Shown here piece after piece: positions 1 through 10,090 of a DNA stretch of 13,197 nucleotides. Both the position numbers and the translations under genes were made by a program. The notes beneath the pieces were generated by a model. The model made no database searches and had not been told where the DNA came from. It worked only from the letters and a program-made list of their open reading frames with translations. Within the stretch, counting starts at the first letter, position 1, and each line of letters opens with the position of its first letter. The DNA is from Isotricha intestinalis. Lineage: Eukaryota > Ciliophora > Litostomatea > Vestibuliferida > Isotrichidae. Where the stretch lies: positions 1 through 13,197 of the forward strand of contig JAJJLU010004419.1 in the NCBI GenBank assembly GCA_023807065.1, read 5' to 3'.

Positions 1-144
1 CTAATATAATTTATTATATTTATAAGATATGAAATGATAATTAAATAAAAATATATTTTATATAAAACAATATTAAATAAATATTTAATATTTAAACTAA
101 TCCTAAGCCTTATATTCATAAAATAAAAACAATTATTATTTAGG
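1..144. other. AT-rich DNA, no gene seen
   Basis: Almost pure A/T sequence with frequent stops in all frames. No coding block, RNA gene or repeat could be supported before the open frame that begins at 145. Confidence 0.6.
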
Positions 145-1395
145 ATGATAGAATTATTATCTTTTTCATTTATATATAAAAATTCTCCTTTAGAATCATT
201 AAGATTCTTTTTTAAACTTAATTTTAGCAATTTTCCTTTAAATTCTAATATAAATAATGGAGAAAAATATGTTGAAATTTTTTCTCAAAAAAAGATAGGA
301 AAAAATAAAAAAGAAAAAGAAGAAAAAAAGAAAGTATCAAAAGAATTAAAAATTATTTTCTCTGATTCAGTTAAAGATAATATAAACAATATTTCAAATA
401 GAAATAATAATTTAAATTTATTATTCAATCAAATCAAAATAATTTTAGTTTATTAAGTAATATAATAATTATGGAGATTTTACTAAATCAATAACAAATT
501 TACTTAAAGACTTAAATGGAATTTTAAATACTTCTTCAATTAATTTAAATAATGTAATTCAAAATACTAAAAATAAACTTAAAAATAATATTATTATCAT
601 TAAATCAATGAGTAAAAAAATAAAAATTATATTTAGTTATAATTTATCTAAATCAAAATTAGAAAAAATTATTTATAAATTGATTTAATTAAACATTCAC
701 CTGAAAAGAATAGGAATTAAAAAAAAAAAACCAAAATTAATCATTGAAACAAATAAAAAAGAGAATTATAAAAATACTATTAATAATAATTACTATAATA
801 TTACACATTATTTTTCAATATCACAACAAAGAATTTAACTAAATAAAATTTAACAAAAATTAAATTTATAAATTAAGTATAAAACCTATGCATTAAAAAA
901 TATTTTATAAACCAAAATTTCAATCTAAATAAATTTAACTGAAGAAAATCATAATAAGAAAAAGAGTTTATATAAAATTTCTGTTGATAAAAAATATATA
1001 TATCAAATTATTATAATAAAAGAACATACTCAATATCAGAATATAAGTTAGAAAAATAATAATCATGGAAAATTTAGAATTGTAAGTTTAAAAAGTAAAA
1101 ATTTAAATAGTTTAAATAAAGCAAATTTAAATGTTAATAAAAATATTATTTCTTCATTTAATAATTTTGATTTTTAACAGCAATTATTAAATTAAAATAA
1201 TAGAAAAAAATATAAAGGAACTTTGAATTCTACTTCAAGAAATAATAAAAATATCTATTCTTTTACTCATACTTTTTCTCCTTCTCCTTCAAATTGACCA
1301 ATTACTAAATTTAAAAGCAATAATATTTGTAAAAAAATTTAAGGTAATAAGTTATATAAATTTCCAACTAGAATTTCAATTATTGCTTAAATAAA
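145..1395 (+). pseudogene. Decayed Lys/Asn-rich gene of unknown function
   Basis: The first 103 codons (145-456) are open and start MIELLSFSFIYKN. They include a very lysine/glutamate-rich stretch at residues about 50-70. A frame change near 430-460 moves the protein-like reading into another frame. That frame continues as YGDFTKSITNLLKDLNGIL and stays protein-like to about 1295, with an SPSPSN stretch at its end. From 461 to 835 it carries only one stop (TAA at 686), far fewer than random DNA of this composition would give. A cluster of TAA codons follows between about 836 and 920, then one TAG and two more TAA, then TGA at 1296-1298. After the TGA the same frame still looks coding to about 1390. 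Most stops fall where Gln would be natural. I recognise no domain; low-complexity K/N content suggests a disordered or coiled protein. A small intact gene at 145-456 alone is possible but less likely. Confidence 0.45.
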
Positions 1396-1554
1396 TTTTT
1401 TTATTGTAAAAGAAAATATTATATTAAATATTTTACTTTAATTCAAAAGTAAAATAAAATAATTTATTTATTAAAAATAAAATATTATTTTTTAAATTTT
1501 ATTTTTATAAATTTTTGGATAATTTAAAATATGTAAAGTAATAAAATATAAATG

Positions 1555-2750
1555 TATATAATTAAAATAAATCAAATAAAAATTGACAAAGCCATAAATT
1601 TAGATGAATTAATGTTAAATAATTATTAATAAAAAGAAATCACAATTGATTGAATATGAATTTTATTATAAAAATTACATTCAAGAAGCAAAGCAATTAA
1701 AATATATAAATAAAGATGATAAATTAATTGAGGATATAATAAAAGAAGATAAAATAATTGGAAAAAGATATAATAAATAATGAATTAGAAAATATGATAA
1801 AATAATTTTAGATAAAAACAAAAGACTTTTAATTATCTTGAGTAACCAAATATCAATATTTTTTTCTTTGAGCTGAAAGAAATATAAATAAAAATATTGG
1901 AATTAAATATTATTATATAGTGTAAAAGAACATTGAAAAGGATATTTTATTTTTGTAGATAAATCAAAAAATAAATATGTAATATTAGAAAAATTAAATG
2001 CAATAAAAGATAATAATGGAAATATATTTTATTCATAAGATTTAAATTGTTTAACAATAATGAATCAAATAATATCTATGAAATATAGAGAAAAATTTGA
2101 TTTCCTACTTCTTTTATTGAAAAAATTATGCATCAAAAGAGAAAAAATTTGATAATGGTATAATAATATTGTTCTTTATATTCCAAATCCTTTCAACAAA
2201 GAAATTCTTATTGAATCAATTGATTTAAAGAAAATCCCTTTTTATTGAACCAATAATTTTTAATGGACATATTTCTTTACTTTTATTTTTTATAATATTC
2301 AAGGAAATAGGAATAATTTTTTAATTGATATATCAAATTCTCATATTAATAAATTTAAAAATGATTATCATATTTTCCCATATGATATGAAAACTACTTA
2401 GTAATAATACTTCGTTCTTCAATTCAGTTAAGTTTAAATTGTTGATTATATTTTATTGCTGAATTTTATTGTTTAATAGAAAAATTAGTTTTTATTTTTG
2501 ATAAATAAATCAAAAACAAATTTCTATATGGAAGTTATTAGAAATATTGATAAATTTATTTGGAATGAAAAAGAGAAAGATTTAATTATTGAATTTTATA
2601 TTATTTCAAGAAAAAATAACTTAAAATCCAATTTTTAGGTGTTAAATTATTTTTTGAACAACAATACTTAATGTATATGAGAATTATTAGTTTAATGCTT
2701 ATATATGAAGAATAATTTAAAAATACAATAAAAATATTAATTTCACTTCA
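1555..2750 (+). pseudogene. Relic with possible Ulp1/C48-like protease core
   Basis: Successive protein-like blocks lie on this strand, broken by stops and frame changes. A helical block (IEYEFYYKNYIQEAKQLKYI, about 1648-1707) comes first. Next is a block reading FVDKSKNKYVILEKLNAIKD near 1950-2010. A third block near 2250-2390 contains FNGHISLLLF and then FLIDISNSH. About 38 codons after that Asp comes LNC, a TGA, then LYFIAEFYCLIEK (2434-2480). The His, Asp and Cys in this order, with about 19 residues from His to Asp, match the layout of C48 (Ulp1/SENP-type) cysteine proteases, which remove ubiquitin-like modifiers. A last block (FIWNEKEKDLIIEFYII) lies at about 2555-2610. What is seen is the order and flanking hydrophobic pattern; the family assignment is inference. 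A TGA directly follows the proposed Cys, so no active product is expected. Confidence 0.42.
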
Positions 2751-2779
2751 ATTGAATCAAAAACATTATGAAAATTTAA

Positions 2780-3900
2780 CTAATAAAACAATAAATATTA
2801 CTTTTATTTTTTATCATTCTTCCAATCATTATTATTTTATTATCTTCATTATTCCATTATTCCTTTTCCTTTTTTTAAATCATTTAAAATATTTCCTTCA
2901 TATTCAACTTCATTATTATATTTAATTATTTCTTTTCCATTTTTTCAACCATTTATCCGGCCAATGTAAAATTCATCTCCATTATTATATTTCATTATTT
3001 TTAACCCTTCTTTTTTATCATTTAAACAATTTCCTTCCTATTTATCTTTATTTTTATTTATTTTCTTAGGCTTAATAGTATTAAGTTGAATATTTCCAAA
3101 TTCATTCTTTTTTAAATATAGATTATAATAATAATCAATATATGGATAATATAAATTTAATTCATTCTTTATTTTTTCTTGAATTTCAACTTTATCAAAT
3201 CTATATACAAATATTAAAATATTATATAAGATGAATCAATTTTAGGAAAATTATTTCTAAATTAACATCAATTAAATTAAATCCTTGTTCACTAGAATTA
3301 TATTTTACTTTTTTTATGAATCAATTAATTTTTTAGCAAATATTTCAAATTCAAATTCTATAACTTTTTTATCTTTAATTTTCTCATTATTTTCTAATAT
3401 ATTTTTTCTTTCTTCATCATCCATAATTTCATAATTTAAAAAATAATTTTGGATATATTATTTTTTATATTATACATCATAATTAATAAGACTAAATAAT
3501 TTATTTATAATATTACTAAAATTATTACCATCTGGATTTTCAACAATATGATAAATTGAAATACATTTTAAATTTAAAGGAATTTGATCTAATAAACTTT
3601 CATTATTACTTCTATTTATTATTCCAATTATATTTGGATTTCCAATTTTTAATTCAATACCATCTGGAAGCAAAATATTTCTATTTTCATTTGTATTAAA
3701 TATTGAGGTTAAAAGATCAAATACAGGAAGAGATGTATTATTAATTTCATCAAATATAATTATTTTATTTGAATTTTTATCTTCGAGTACTTCTTATATA
3801 TCACTTTTTTTATATTCAATTTTAGGTTACTAGTTTCTGTTTTTGTAATTACCATATCCATTAATAATTCATCTGATTTTTTTTTGTTTTAACTTTATAT
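2780..3900 (-). pseudogene. Decayed AAA+ ATPase with C-terminal MORN repeats
   Basis: Reading leftward, the best block (3470-3780) holds a Walker B motif, IIIFDEINNTS, with the Asp-Glu pair at 3746-3751. Then come LLPDGIELKIGNPNIIG (sensor-1-like Asn) and CISIYHIVENPDG. This resembles AAA+ modules of midasin, dynein and RNF213, where Walker B is followed by a loop with a sentence like LP-G---IG--NIIG. Upstream, DELLMDMVITKTETSN fits the segment before Walker B, separated by a one-base frame change and a TAA. No Walker A (GxxxxGKS/T) is found up to about 4020, so the ATP-binding loop is missing. Downstream are a helical block (DEERKNILENNEKIKDKKV), several stops and then three to four MORN repeats. 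The result is a truncated, multiply broken relic of an AAA-MORN protein. Confidence is high for AAA+ and MORN, lower for the exact AAA+ subfamily. Confidence 0.7.
2852..3038 (-). repeat. MORN-like repeats, about 23-residue period
   Basis: In one frame on the minus strand three units follow each other: EGNCLNDKKEGLKIMKYNNG, then FYIGRING, a TGA, KNGKEIIKYNN, then YEGNILNDLKKGKGIME. Each shows the MORN pattern of Tyr/Phe-x-Gly, Asn-Asp/Gly, Lys-Gly and Tyr-x-Asn-Gly. A degenerate fourth unit (DWKNDKK) is visible at about 2809-2828 after a cluster of stops. MORN repeats form beta-hairpin ribbons used for protein or membrane contact, so they were probably the targeting part of the AAA+ protein upstream. 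A TGA where Trp would be usual interrupts unit two. Confidence 0.65.
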
Positions 3901-4049
3901 ATAAACACTTAAAATTTTTTATTTTTATTTTTTTTAATTATTTATATTTATATTTGAGATTGTCTTAGAAATTATTTATTTTTTTCATTTTAGATATTTG
4001 ATAATATATAAAAAATTAAATTTCATTTTATTTTTAGAAAAAATTCAAA

Positions 4050-5030
4050 ATGAATAGGTCATTTAAAAACTCTTTAAAAAATTCATTTCTATCTCAAAAA
4101 GCAATAGAAAGTAAATATACAGTTATTAATTTAGATATTTCTAAAATTATCTAATAGTATTTCAATTTTAACAATATAAAAATAATAGAAGAAGAAGCAA
4201 AATTAAGGAAAATGTATAAAAAAATTTTAATAAATGAATTTAATATCAGAATTTCAAAATTAATAAATGGATTTGATATATATAATAAATCAATAGCAAA
4301 TATTAGTTGATATAAAAACTAATTTTTAAATCAATTTCAATCAAATTTAAAAATATTTGATGAATATGAAAAAATTTTAGAAATAGAAAAGATGATAAAC
4401 TATTTCAATTAAATGAAATTTAAACTAAAATATCAATTTTTGAATAAGTAACCCAAAATCAAAATTAAATCATTAAAAATAAAATAAAAAAAATTCTGAT
4501 AACACAAAATAAAATAAATGATTCTAATAAATTTCATCAAACAATCAAACGAACAAATCAAAAGAGAAATTAAAATTTTATAATCACAAATTGACGAAAA
4601 GAATTCATAAAATTATAATGAAATGTTTTAATTTTACTTAAATAAGAAACCTAAAATTAAAAGGAAAAAGTTTTGAATTGATTTTTGAAAATTTATATGA
4701 TGTAGTAAAATTAAAAAAAAATATAGTTAATACAATTTTAACTAGTGGATTAACTCAATAAATGGATAATACTGAAGATGATTTATTCACTGGTTTTGAT
4801 AAAGTATATGATCAGGGATTTATTACTGATAACATTTAATAAAGAAGTAGAAAAGAATGAAAAAATAATATATTATTCAAATAAGATTTTTTGATTAATA
4901 AACAGAAAATGAATCAAAAAAATTAAAATAAAAAATTTATTTTATTACAAAAACCTAATAATTTAAAACAAATAAAAACAAGCTATTTATTTTTTAATAA
5001 TAAATTATAATAATATATCTAAGAAATATA
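4050..5030 (+). pseudogene. Decayed helical gene of unknown function
   Basis: An ATG at 4050 opens 34 codons (MNRSFKNSLKNSF...) that end at a TAA-TAG pair at 4152-4157. The same frame then continues as convincing coding sequence (IKIIEEEAKLRKMYKKIL, FNIRISKLINGFDIYNKS, NQFQSNLKIFDEYEKILEIE) to about 4410, interrupted by a TGA and further TAA codons. A second strong block at about 4668-4860 reads KSFELIFENLYDVV, TSGLTQ, a TAA, then MDNTEDDLFTGFDKVYDQGF from 4762. The predicted protein is acidic/basic helical, probably coiled coil. The sense strand is purine-rich. It is divergent from the AAA-MORN relic, with about 150 bases between them that could have been a shared promoter region. I do not recognise a family. 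Confidence 0.4.
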
Positions 5031-5722
5031 AAGACATGATTTCTTCACACATGGGTTTTTTCCTATTAAAGGTATCTGACATGACAATATATCCTACTGT
5101 AATTAATATTTAGTTATAAAAGCGAAATAAGATTCATATAATGAAAAAATAATAAAATTATATTATAATAAAGACATAAATAAAATTGAAATGTCATAAA
5201 ATTAGATTGAAATAAATAATTATTATAATAAAAATTTTTTTCTTTGAAGAATTTTTTATTAAAATAAAAACATAATTTATATTAAAAGTTTTAATTAGAA
5301 TGATAGATTTTGAAAATGAAAGTTATTTATTAGCAATATTTTATCCCAGCTTGAAAATGTATTCTTTGGGCTAGAATTCTTTTTAAATCTTAATTTAATT
5401 TTATTTCAATAATTTTTGCTTATTTTGATTTCTTTTGATAAAATGAAAATTGAGATTATTATATTTATATATTTTTTTAATTATTTAAAAAATGATTGTT
5501 ATATCTTTTTAAAAATTTATTTGGGTTCATTTTGAGAATAGAATTTTCATTTTTTTTGACAAAAGAAGGATTGCCAATTTCAATAATGAAACAATTAAAA
5601 AATAAAAGAACAGAAAGAAAAACTTAAAAATGAAAATAATGATAATTTTAATCAATTAATTATAATGAATATGAATATTTTAAAAATGAAAAAATAAAAT
5701 GTAATCTTATTACAATTAAGTT
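5031..5722. other. Mixed coding traces, no clear gene
   Basis: Around 5035-5110 the DNA is slightly richer in G+C and reads SSHMGFFLLKVSDMTIYPTV in one plus frame, with a competing frame giving FFPIKG. At 5300-5360 there is ESYLLAIFYPSLKMYSLG. Between 5380 and 5560 the plus strand becomes T-rich. These fragments could be the tail of the preceding relic or separate decayed pieces. None is long or conserved enough to name. Confidence 0.3.
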
Positions 5723-6330
5723 ATGGAAAAAAATGGAAAAGATATATTAGAAGAATTGGATAAATTAATTTTAAGCAAGAATATAGAATATATTGAGAAA
5801 CTCATTGAAAATAAATTAAATAAATAAGGTGAATTATATGTTAAAATAATTGAAAATTTAAATGAGAAGAGATTGAAGAAAAAATGAATAATTAAATAAT
5901 TTAAGTGAAAATGAAAAAAATAAAGATAATAATAGGAAAAAATAAAAACTAATAAATACAATTAATTATTTTAAATAAACTATAAATGCTAAAAATAATC
6001 AAGATTAAGCTTTCTTTTAAAATTTTTTTTGATGAAAAATTATATATTAATAAATCAAAAGAAAGATTATTTTTATGAAAAAATTAAATAGAATTAAATT
6101 TCTATTTTATTAAAAAGTTCACATCAAAACCATTATCAAAAGAAATAACACGCGAATAATCATCAAAAGAAAAAGGAGAAATAAATAAAAAAAATTACCA
6201 ATTAATTTAATTTAAGTTCAGAAATAAGAATTCCATATTTATTAGATAAATATGTAATAATTAATCATCATTTGGAAAAATGAAAATTCTTTTTATTGAT
6301 GTTTATAAAAAGGGAAGAATATTATTTTTT
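5723..6330 (+). pseudogene. Short decayed helical coding blocks
   Basis: An ATG at 5723 opens 34 codons, MEKNGKDILEELDKLILSKN and onward, a clear amphipathic helix. They end at TAA 5825-5827, after which the same frame continues with GELYVKIIENLNEKRLKKK to a TGA near 5885. Further fragments at about 6121-6320 (SKPLSKEITRE, then MKILFIDVYKKGRIL) are on the same strand. An open frame on the opposite strand across 5716-5961 is a shadow rich in Phe/Tyr/Leu. The blocks may be the 3' part of the relic beginning at 4050. No family is recognised. Confidence 0.3.
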
Positions 6331-6339
6331 AAAAACTTT

Positions 6340-6900
6340 TACAATTGTTTTAGTTTTTTAATATTTCTTTTATCAAATTTTCTGTAATTTGACCATTTTT
6401 AAAAGTTTTTTATATCTTTAACAATTTTTATCATCATTTTTTGATATTGGTTTTTCTTTAATTTTAATTTCAATTATTCTTTTTCAATTAAAGATTCTAA
6501 AACTAATTTATTTACATATTTTGCTTTTAATTATTATTATTATTATTTGATGAAGTAGAAGAATATATTTTTCTTCCTTTTAAATTTCATTTGAAGATTA
6601 TGATGTATTTTATGTTAATTCTTCTCCATTTGATTAATCTGATTCTGTATCTATTCTAATTTTTTTCTAAGAAATATTTTTAAAATTGATGAATATATGT
6701 ATATTCTCTGAAAAATTTTTTGATAATTGTGAGTATATTTTTTTTGGATTATCATTATTTTCTTCAAATCTTAACTATATATATTTTTATCAAATGATGT
6801 AATTTTTTTTTTGATTTTTTAATAATTATAGTTTATTTTCATCTTTTTATGAACTTGAATCAAACTTTTTTATTTTTATTAATATTAATTTTTTATATAC
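6340..6900 (-). pseudogene. Decayed Ser/Gln/Asn-rich coding region
   Basis: The plus strand turns T-rich here, and the minus strand reads as hydrophilic low-complexity protein. At about 6570-6670 one frame gives RIDTESD, TAA, SNGEELT, TAA, NTS, TAA, SSNEI, TAA, KEEKY. A one-base change of frame then gives SSTSSNNNNNN. Further left are Lys-rich fragments such as EKPISKNDDKN and KKLLKMVKLQK. It looks like the disordered linker of a larger protein. The stops sit where Gln would be expected. No domain is recognised. Confidence 0.3.
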
Positions 6901-7089
6901 TTAAATATATTATTTTAAATATTTTTAATTTGTAATTATTTCATTTAGATAAATTATTTTTAAAAAATAAATCAAATACAAATATTAGAATAATAAATAT
7001 TTAGATGAATTAACCTTTATATATTATTTAAAATTTATTTTTATATTCATTTTAATTAATATTTTTTACATATTATTTAGAAATATTAT

Positions 7090-7680
7090 TTTTAAAAATT
7101 ATTTCAAGAAAATGAAAATTAATTCAGATTATGTGGTTACACAAATTTTGAAGAAAACAGAAAAATTGATATACAGAAAAAAATTATAGGGAGCATTTTA
7201 TTTGTATTACAAATGATGAAATAGGAACTTATAATATAGATGGAAGTTCAAGAATTTTCAAAAGAATAATGTAAATTTTTTAAATTTATTACAACATTTA
7301 TTATTGAAAAAAAGGAAATTATAAATATTTTAAAAATAATTATTGAATTATTGATAGAATAATTCAAGTTAATATGATTGGAATTCATATTGATTATTAA
7401 TTAATAAATGATTTAAATGTGTTTTAACAAAAAATTTGAAAAATATATTCAATGAATATAACAATAATTTAATGAAAAAGAATTAATTAAAGAAAACGGC
7501 AAATAAAAATTCAAAAAAGGTATTTACTCTTAATTTAATTTCTGCATCAAAAAAATGTGTTGAAGAAAAAAAATAGTATTTAAAAATAAAAATATATTAT
7601 GTTCTGATTTAATTGGGAGAATCAAATATAGATAATAATAAAAATTCAAAAGAAAACAATAAATTTTTATATTTTTAAAT
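7090..7680 (+). pseudogene. Decayed inverted paralogue of the vWA gene (3' half)
   Basis: This segment matches the 3' part of the minus-strand vWA gene at 11031-11750 in DNA and protein. It begins at MKIN (7111). It then gives REHFICITNDEIG against RDHLLIVTDGEV, IDGSSRIF against IDESSKIF, and KFITTFII against KFVTTFII. Later come YFKNNY, a TGA, then MIGIHIDY, a TAA, LINDLN against MIGADIDYELINDLN, and KKVFTLNLISASKK against KKVFTLNSISAAKK. About 46 codons are deleted after the Gly-Asn near 7315, with AATT shared at both ends of the gap. The MIDAS Asp of TDGEV is replaced (TNDEI) and the GGGT motif is not recognisable. Several frame changes and stops occur, and two of the stops replace Glu. 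Similarity runs past the stop into the 3' flank, so the copy arose by DNA duplication. No function is expected. Confidence 0.78.
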
Positions 7681-8859
7681 AAATGAATTAAGACTTTATA
7701 TTTAACAAAATTTACTTTCATATTCTATTTTTTTGTTCATATTTTATTTAATAAATATTGTTTTAATCCTTCAAATTTCAATAATTTTGAGAATTATCTT
7801 TTTTTCATTTTTATTTTATCTCCTTAATTTGAATTTTTATAATTATCAATAAAAATATTTATTATTGAATCCTTATATAATTTATATAAGGGAAAATAAA
7901 AAATTCTAAATTATTTATTCTTAGTTTAAATTATTGTAATTTAAATGATTAATAAAAAATATTCAATAAAACAAAAAAGTATATAATAATTTATTTTTTA
8001 TTTTGAACTTTTTCAATCTATTTTTATTTTTAAAAAAATACTTTTAAAATCAATATTTTAATAGGATTTAATCAATTTAATATAAAATAATATCCATTTT
8101 AAGTATAAACAATTAACCAATTCCATAAAAATTATTAAAATGAAAATCAAAATTAAACATATTTTTTAATATGTTTTTTATATTTTTTGAATTTTTTGAC
8201 TTAATAAGTTAAGGATTAATATTTATTAAAATAAAATTATTATTAAAACAAAAAAATTTTAAAAATATAAATAAAAGATGATTTATTTAATTAATTAAAC
8301 AAAAATTAATTAATTATATTATTATAGAGAAAAATAATTTTTTTTGATAAATTGATTGATTTTTATTATTTGAATTTAATAATTAATATATTAAAAATAT
8401 AAAAGACTCATTAATTGTTAGAAAAGAAATTTTGATAGTTAAAATTGAACTTTATATTATTTTTGAATTCCAATTTTAAGATTAAAAATTTTTAAAAATA
8501 TATGATTTTAAATATAAGAATTATATAATTTTTTGTTTATATCCCTTTTAAATAAAAAGAAAATAATATATTTTATTTTATGAGTTAAAATAATTTTATA
8601 TCAACTAAAAATATGATTAAATATAAATAAAAATTTATTTTTTAATAGAAGATATAATTTCTTTTAAAAAAAATTTTAATTTCAAATGATTCACATATAC
8701 AAAATTATAATTAATATATATATTTGAAAAATTTAAATTTATGATTTTTCAAAAGAAATTATTAGTTTAATATAAATCAAATTAACTGTTATTATATTTT
8801 TAAAAATTTTTTGATTTAAAAGGATATTGTATATTTTTAAATTTCATACAACCTGAAAT
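7681..8859. other. AT-rich DNA, no gene seen
   Basis: Almost pure A/T with dense stops in every frame, and no protein-like block longer than about 15 codons without a break. A simple inverted repeat of TTAATTAATTAA type lies near 8286-8316. It is low complexity and has no clear role. No RNA gene was recognised. Confidence 0.55.
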
Positions 8860-10090
8860 TATTATACTATATTTTCTAACTTCTTCTTTAGAGTTTAATC
8901 TTTAAGATATAAACAAATATATTCTCCTAGTTGTAAATTAGTTGATATTGAATTATTATATGCATTATTAGTATATACTAATCTAATTTATATTATATTT
9001 TTATTAACAATAAAATTGTTTTTATTGCTTTATAATATTGAATTTTTCTTATTAATTTTTACTATAAAACTCTATTTTGTTCAATTTTAATTTTCATTTT
9101 CATTAAATTCTACCTTTTCTTTTTAAAACTATGAAATTATACATAAAATTTGTTTTTAAGGAATACAAATAGTTTTAACAGAGAAATGTTTGATATAATT
9201 TTCAATATCAATCAAAAAAAACAGCATTGTTTTTTAAATATTAGCATATATTCATATAGGATAATAATCCCTCCAATCATCATTTCATTTATCTTTTAGA
9301 AATTTATTAAATTATGGTATTCATCTTTTCAACATTTCTTTCAACATCCCAAAAAAAGAATGATTAACAAATAAACAACATTCTCAAGATTAGTATTTCC
9401 TTATTCAATGTTAATAGAACAAATCAGAATACAATTATAATCATTATTTAATATTTTTCCTCAAATATTTTTTTTCTTTAGAAGTTTCAATTTCAATATT
9501 AGTAAAAGGAGTATAAAAATAGAAAATATTTCTTTTGGATAATCATGAATCATATTCACATAGCCTATATTAATTTAACTCCAGTTTTTTCTAATAAAAT
9601 AAACAGTTTTATTATTTGTATTTGAAAATATTCATTTTTCATAATCTTTAAAAACATGTAAATATAAATTTGCACAAACCATTTTTTTAAAATCAATGAA
9701 TATATTCATTTCAATTTCTATGTCTTTTTATTTAACTTATAATTGTATTGTTTTAAATATTTGAAAAAATAAATTAGAAAATTCTTCTATTGTTGATATA
9801 ATTATTAATAAATATGAAATTTTTAATGAATCCAATTGAATATCATTAAATAACTATATTTACTAAATAAATTACAGTCTTCTATTCATATTTCATATAA
9901 ATGATGCCATTAAATGTTATTTTGTAAAATCTATTTTTTTTTAAATTTGATTCTCTTCTTTTTATTTTTTTTCTGTATATTAATCATTTTTTTTCCCAAA
10001 GTATATATCTGGAATATGAAAATAATTCTTAGTAAAATGTTTTATTTTTCATCTTGTGATTGTTTTTTAATATAAATTTATATTTTTGAA
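8860..10090 (-). pseudogene. Decayed gene of unknown function
   Basis: Several protein-like blocks occur on the minus strand. In reading order: YFHIPDIYFGKK (about 9988-10026); IEEFSNLFFQIFKTIQ (about 9755-9800); FIDFKKMVCANLYLHVFKDY (about 9632-9690); NKTVYFIRKNWS, then GYVNMIHDYPKEIF (about 9530-9620); FYTPFTNIEIETSKEK (about 9470-9518); and CILICSINIE (about 9405-9440). They are joined by stops and frame changes. The mix of hydrophobic strands and acidic turns suggests a folded protein rather than low complexity. I cannot assign a family. Left of about 9200 the signal fades, so the 3' limit is uncertain. Confidence 0.38.

Noticed and set aside
5716..5961. Minus-strand open frame of 81 codons
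   Set aside because: It is the Phe/Tyr-rich complement of the plus-strand helical block starting at 5723.
145..6700. Ciliate-type code (TAA/TAG as Gln) for the whole window
   Set aside because: The best gene has no internal TAA/TAG in about 700 codons while using CAA throughout, and stops in its relic replace Glu. TGA also interrupts the relics. It is kept only as a testable alternative.
7090..7680. Introns explaining the breaks in the relic
   Set aside because: The breaks are single-base shifts, point stops and one deletion. No GT...AG interval restores the frame.
7530..7721. Minus-strand open frame of 63 codons
   Set aside because: It is antisense to the 3' end of the vWA relic, which has a clear homologue in the window.
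8286..8316. TTAATTAA inverted repeat as a terminator or origin
   Set aside because: Short self-complementary A/T words are common at this base composition, and no neighbouring gene gives it a role.
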